Positions 59,450 through 64,000 of a stretch of 64,000 bases of DNA are shown here, piece by piece. Within the stretch, counting starts at the first letter, position 1; the number at the start of each line of letters is the position of its first letter. The position numbers and the translations under genes were made by a program. The DNA is taken from positions 48,903,438-48,967,437 of the forward strand of contig NW_026622786.1 in assembly GCF_023065955.2 (NCBI RefSeq), read 5' to 3'. Below the pieces are notes generated by a model. That model was not told where the DNA came from, searched no databases, and saw only the letters and a program-made list of their open reading frames with translations. The DNA comes from Ursus arctos. Taxonomy: Eukaryota; Chordata; Mammalia; Carnivora; Ursidae.

Positions 59450-61540
59450 ATGAACTTTTTTGGTTGATTTATATGACTTACCAACTTAAGTTTATTACCA
59501 GAAAGTAGTGTTAGTTTATAAAAACAACATAGCATTTTGCTTTTAAATTGCTTAGGTTAAATCAAATTTGGTGGGAAATGAGTAGAAAATGTTTAAGAGA
59601 TGTTGCACATTCAGCCCAAGCCATCCTTACCCTTTCTTTAACTTCCAAAATTAATAACATAATATTTTGAGGACAGGTTCATGAGTCAGCCCTTACAGAT
59701 GGTTATTTGCACTTGGTATTCTGTAGAAGACCAACCAAAAACATTAAAAAGATGACCTTTCTTCTTCATTACTTTCTATCTCTTGAACTCCTACACTTCA
59801 CATTCTAAGAGCCTGAATCACAAGGTTTTGTAACTGTTATTTTACCTGACCTTACTTGAAATCCCTGATTATCCGTTGGTGCCTTTCCTGTCTCTACCTG
59901 GGACCTACCATACATTAGGCAGCCAGTAGATGCATCTAGTAAATATCTGACACATATTAGGCACCTAGTAAATGTTTGTGGAAGTTATTATAGTTGTAAG
60001 GTAAGTGATGATGGCTTAGACTATGACAGTAACAGTAAGGATGGAAAGAAGTGATGGATTGGAAAGATATATAAGAAGAGGAATCCAATGTGTTTTGGTG
60101 TTGGATTAAATGAGAGGGGGAGGGGAGCCTGGGGGACAGAGAGGTGTCTGAAAAGCTTCCCAGATTCCCAGGTTTTAATTTGAGTCCCTAGTAGTCACAT
60201 CAACCACACAGCTGTAATGTCATGCCCTGTCTGCCTCTCTGACCCACAGATGAATGTGCATTCAACTGTTCATGCCTGTGTTGTCCAGTGCCTAGCACTC
60301 ACCCTATTGTGTTGAACCATGTAACTATTTCTAGATACCTGTCTGTTGCTGCCACTGTAAATTTTCAAATATAAAATAAGAGGAAAAAGAATATCCAGGC
60401 TTGCGCCTAAACCATTTGGCCAGAGGGTCCACTGTCCACTAAGACTTTTGGAATTCAGCTCACTTAAGACTGTTTTCCTTTTCACTGCCCCAAGATGTAG
60501 GCTCTTCTGGTCATCTTTTCTGTCCCTTCTCTCATCTCCACAATGTACTGAAGTTTTCCCCTGACCTAATTTCTCTCTTCTCTATTCCCTCTGAACTCTG
60601 AGAATGTGCCTTATACCATGATTGATAATCCCATTGAGCCTTGTCCTCTTCACCAAATGCTCCCTCAGTCTCAACTAAAACTTGAATCACTTGTAGCCTT
60701 TAAAAGTGGAGCATGCTGACATCCTCACCCCTTAAACACTTCAGGGCTGGAAAGTGGAATTGTTATCCCCCTTGCTCTCTAAAAACTATTATTCTTCTCT
60801 CCTCCTGTAAAACACCTCTTCCTTTGATGGTCTCATCATCTAGTGGTAACATCTTCCTCTCTCATGCCATTCATTTACCATTTCTTGAACATTCTTCTGC
60901 ACCCATTGATAACTTTGGTATCTCATTTCTGGACTATCTCTCAATCATAACTCCTTCTAATCCTGATTTATGCTCCCTACATCGAATAACTTTCAATTTT
61001 TGAGCTTTTCTTCATCTTAAATTTCTAAATAACTTGATTATAACGCTACTCCTTCATTTTTCAATTACAGGTTTCTAGCATGTAATGTGGTTTAACTTCC
61101 CGCTAACAAATTCCAACACACTTCTAACCAAGCAAAAATATAGAGAGAGGAATTTTGTTTTAAATTAATAGTATTTATTTTATTATAACTATATACTATT
61201 ATAATTCAATCACATTTTATTTATTGTGCATTTTTTTTGCTTCTTTATTTTCTTATTTTTTCTTTGCTTTATTTTTCTATGTACCTTTCATTAATTCAAT
61301 TCTCTATTTCCTCTTGGTAGAGTCAAATGAGTATAATCTGTCATTTTCCCCCTGGAATAATCCTTCAGGAACACTGTATTTTCTTGTTCCTGTCTGGAAC
61401 TGTTATCCTAAAATCTCTCTTCACTATTATTCTGTGAATTTTCCATTTCTTTTTTGTGTTACATCTTCTATTTTCTGAATCCCATGTCTTTTCTTTATGG
61501 ACTTATTGGAATACAACATCCAAGGTGGAATATAACATCT
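59450..61540. other. Upstream sequence, no gene recognised
   Basis: Pyrimidine-rich text at 60670-61000 may be a worn L2-type endonuclease fragment, but I cannot show this. The rest is AT-rich with no named feature. Confidence 0.35.
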
Positions 61541-62420
61541 AGTAATTGACTGAGAAAGGATCTCTGGTACATGAATCTCCGAACATGGTTTCATTTCACC
61601 CACAAACAAGTGAAAATTTGACTGGATATATATTTCCGGGTCAGAATTAATTTCCCTTCATAAAATTGAAGGCATTTTTAATTTATTATTTTCTAACTTT
61701 TAAAGTTGTTGCCAGGAAATCAAGTTCCATCACTATTCAAAATCCTGTGTTATACTCACCTTCCCTTCCACCAGAACATCTTAGAATTTTTATGTTGTCT
61801 TCAGTCTTTTGAAACTTCATGGTAATGTGCTTTGATGCATGTTTTTTAATCCTTTGTAGTGGGTACTTGACAGACTCTTACACTTTGGAAGCACTTATCT
61901 TTTAATTTTGTTAAATTTTCTGTCATTATATAATTGGTAATTGTCTCCTCTACATTGTTTTTATTTTCTCTTTTTCTGCAATCTCAATTAGCTGGTGTAG
62001 GACCTATCTCCTAGATGTATCCTGTAATTCAATTATTTTTTTCTTTTGTAATTTCTGTGTCTTTGTCTTGTTATTCTATTTTCTGGGAGATTTTCTCAAC
62101 TTGATCTTCTAAACTCATCTGCTGTATTATCTTTTATCTGGGGCATATTTTTACTGTCAAAAGTTATTTGTTGCTTCCTGAATGCTCCTTTTACATAGTA
62201 ACCTGTTTGTTTTTGAGGGTGCCATATCATTTTCATTTCTCTCAGAAGATATTAACTATAGGCTTTTTGTCTTTGTCCCCCTGCTCTTTGCATTATTTCT
62301 AAGTTCTATTTGCTGTGTTTCTTTCGATCTTTATCTTTCATAATAGGGGTTTTCCACAAATATCTGGTGATCCCTGACTGTCCTTCAGAATTGAAGAGTA
62401 AAGCTCTAGGATGCTAATTG
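61540..62420 (+). repeat. Ancient interspersed repeat, family not named
   Basis: 'gactggatatatatttccgg', 'taaaattgaaggcattttta', 'cttcatggtaatgtgctttg' and 'tctgggagattttctcaact' appear in an order I recognise from an abundant old mammalian element, but I cannot name the family safely. Confidence 0.4.
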
Positions 62421-62778
62421 GAAGTTTTATATGCATGATAGGTTTCATTGCAGGATGATCTGGCAGCAAGCCAAAGAATATTCTGGTCTTCTGCCTGGGG
62501 CATAGCTATGTAGCTTTATATAGAGAGTATTTCAGTCAATTTTCCTGTTTTCAGTACTAAGTATCTTCAGTTTCTTGCCTGGTACCTGTTGTCTCCAAGA
62601 CTATAAGGAGGTCTGTGCAGTAAATCAATTTTCATACTATATTGTAGCTAACTGTATTTTGTATGTAGATGATATTAACTACATATTCCTTCTCTTTCAT
62701 CTCAAAATTCATTGAAATTTCTTATTTCCTGATGCCTTCTCTTCTATTTTCTCTGTCCATATGATTATGTGTATTTTA

Positions 62779-62985
62779 TTTTTATTTATTTATTTTTAAA
62801 GACTTATTTATTTGAGAAAGGGAGAAAGAGAGACAGTATTCCGGAAGGGGCAGAGGGAGAGGAAGAGAAGCATATTCCACTAAGTGCAGAACCTGACGCA
62901 GGGCTCATCTTATGACCCTGAGATCATGACCTGAACAGAAATCAAGAGCTGGATGCTTAATCGACTGGGCCACCCAGGTGCTCTG
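62779..62985 (-). mobile_element. Can-SINE, older
   Basis: Flanked by similar text on both sides ('tatgtgtatttta' and 'tatatgtatttta'). The tail side is '(ttta)n aaagacttatttatttgag' and the head side is 'ggccacccaggtgctc'. Confidence 0.88.
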
Positions 62986-63149
62986 AGTATATGTATTTTA
63001 AAGTTCCTTTTAGTTTAGTGGAATGATCTGCATTTTAAGAATAGATAAATAAGGAAGGTGAGAGATTAACTTCCATGTTTAAAATAATTCATACTTTTCC
63101 TTTCTTCTTACCCTACCTATTAGGAGCATTAGAGGACTACATCCTTTTT

Positions 63150-64000
63150 TTGGAAACATTCTTTGGCTCCCCTGACATCATACTCTTCTGACATTTATTC
63201 TTCCACTTTGGTTCTTCCATTTCAGTCTTTCAAGAAGGTGCCATCCTCTTTACTGAACACTGAGATTTATAATATTAGATATGGTCCTCGCCCCTGCCCC
63301 TGCCCCAGGCTTGTTGCCTTTTTAACTATACATTCCCTCCCTTTACAATCTTCATTCACCCGACTTCATTTAACTTTGATAATAGCTGGCTGTAAAATTT
63401 CTTTTATCTCTACTCAGATTTATTTCCCTCATCATTTCCACTTTATGTTTTAAGAGCATCTCAAACATAACGTGTTCAAAATTGATGTGACGCTCTTGAA
63501 AGGTACAGAGCACATCATCATGGTCAAGAGCTTGGACTCTGGCTGTGTGAGTTGGTACATTATTTTATCCCTATATTTAGTCATCTGCCAAATAACAGAG
63601 TGCATACAAAGCACTTACAATTGTTTTTTCAGGTTTTAAGCATTCACTCAGTCTTAGCAATTACTGCTCTGCCCAAGCCTCCTCCTCCTCCTATGTTCTC
63701 CATCTCAGTGAACAGCAACACCATTCACCCAGTTTCTCAAGACAGAAACTTTGGCATTGTCCTTGACTCCTCTAATTCCCACACTCCACATCCCTAACAA
63801 TCACCAAGTATTAATGATTAAATAGCTGGAATATTTCCTCAATGAAGCCTATTTTTCTTCATTTCAAGTGCCCAGCAACCTAGCTCGAACTATTATCTCT
63901 TGCATTTATACTTGTCTGTTGTTCTTCTAACACAGTACAGCTGCAGTGACCTTATAAAACACAAATAGTATGTCACCCTCTTGCTGCAAATACTTCAATG
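63150..64000 (+). repeat. L2 LINE with a probable MIR insertion (runs off the window)
   Basis: The translation at 63680-63797 reads SISVNSNTIHPVSQDRNFGI then VLDSSNSHTPH, close to L2 ORF2 (SVNGTTIHPV, LGVILDSSLSLTPH from memory). 'catctcaaacataacgtgtt' to its left is the KLNMSK region, and 'gaactattatctcttgcatt' and 'cagctgcagtgaccttataa' follow to its right. A block at about 63490-63600 containing 'tcaagagcttggactctggc' looks like a MIR inserted into it. Confidence 0.75.

Larger units (their letters stand above)
56635..64000 (-). other. Upstream of the LRRC7 ATG exon: intron or 5' flank
   Basis: The ATG exon begins at a splice acceptor, so at least one further 5' exon must exist, either in this interval or beyond 64000. 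No CpG island or clear promoter is visible; the sequence is AT-rich and full of repeats (MIR, L2, L1, a Can-SINE). An internal intron is therefore the simplest reading. Confidence 0.6.

Noticed and set aside
63552..63797. An 81-codon plus-strand frame with a proline run
   Set aside because: Its second half matches L2 ORF2, so it is a LINE remnant.

Overview
This window is mammalian nuclear DNA from a carnivore. It carries about 19 tRNA-Lys-derived Can-SINEs plus L1 copies of the carnivore type. Four SINEs (9178-9378, 11091-11287, 25352-25552, 41934-42132) have the head and body I associate with the bear/panda-type SINEC1 subfamily, so Ursidae or a close caniform is the best guess. That placement rests on remembered repeat families, not on a search.

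The only gene I can support is LRRC7 (densin-180), on the minus strand. Three of its N-terminal coding exons are present. The exon with the initiator ATG lies at 56432-56634. A 33.6 kb intron leads to a 118 bp exon at 22739-22856, and a 15.3 kb intron leads to a 79 bp exon at 7400-7478. The three join in consistent phase (0, then 1, leaving in phase 2) and encode residues 1 to about 129: a Cys-containing membrane-targeting head followed by the first leucine-rich repeats. LRRC7 is a LAP-family scaffold of the postsynaptic density. The rest of the gene lies beyond position 1. The interval 56635-64000 is upstream: either an intron below a further 5' exon, or 5' flank.

Everything else is intron or upstream sequence filled with layered repeats. 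At 1.07-5.76 kb an old L1 is split by a MaLR LTR with part of its internal region and by five SINEs. A long antisense L2 covers 12.7-14.8 kb. At 24.1-25.98 kb lies a carnivore L1 with an inverted 5' end, itself hit by a SINE. Several L1 fragments of both orientations fill 29.7-35.1 kb. Sense L2 pieces lie at 35.6-36.1, 44.0-44.75, 46.3-47.2, 54.1-54.5 and 63.1-64 kb. Another carnivore L1 lies at 57.55-59.1 kb. Two MER2-like DNA transposons, a MER5-like element, about a dozen MIRs and several microsatellites complete the picture.

I found no CRISPR array, operon, tRNA or rRNA gene, intact transposon gene or novel defence-type system. Most open frames are repeat remnants or low-complexity shadows. 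The points worth a second look are splice-site details of the LRRC7 start exon, the inverted L1, a 119-120 bp tandem duplication, an internally deleted SINE, and a few unexplained open frames and repeat-free blocks.
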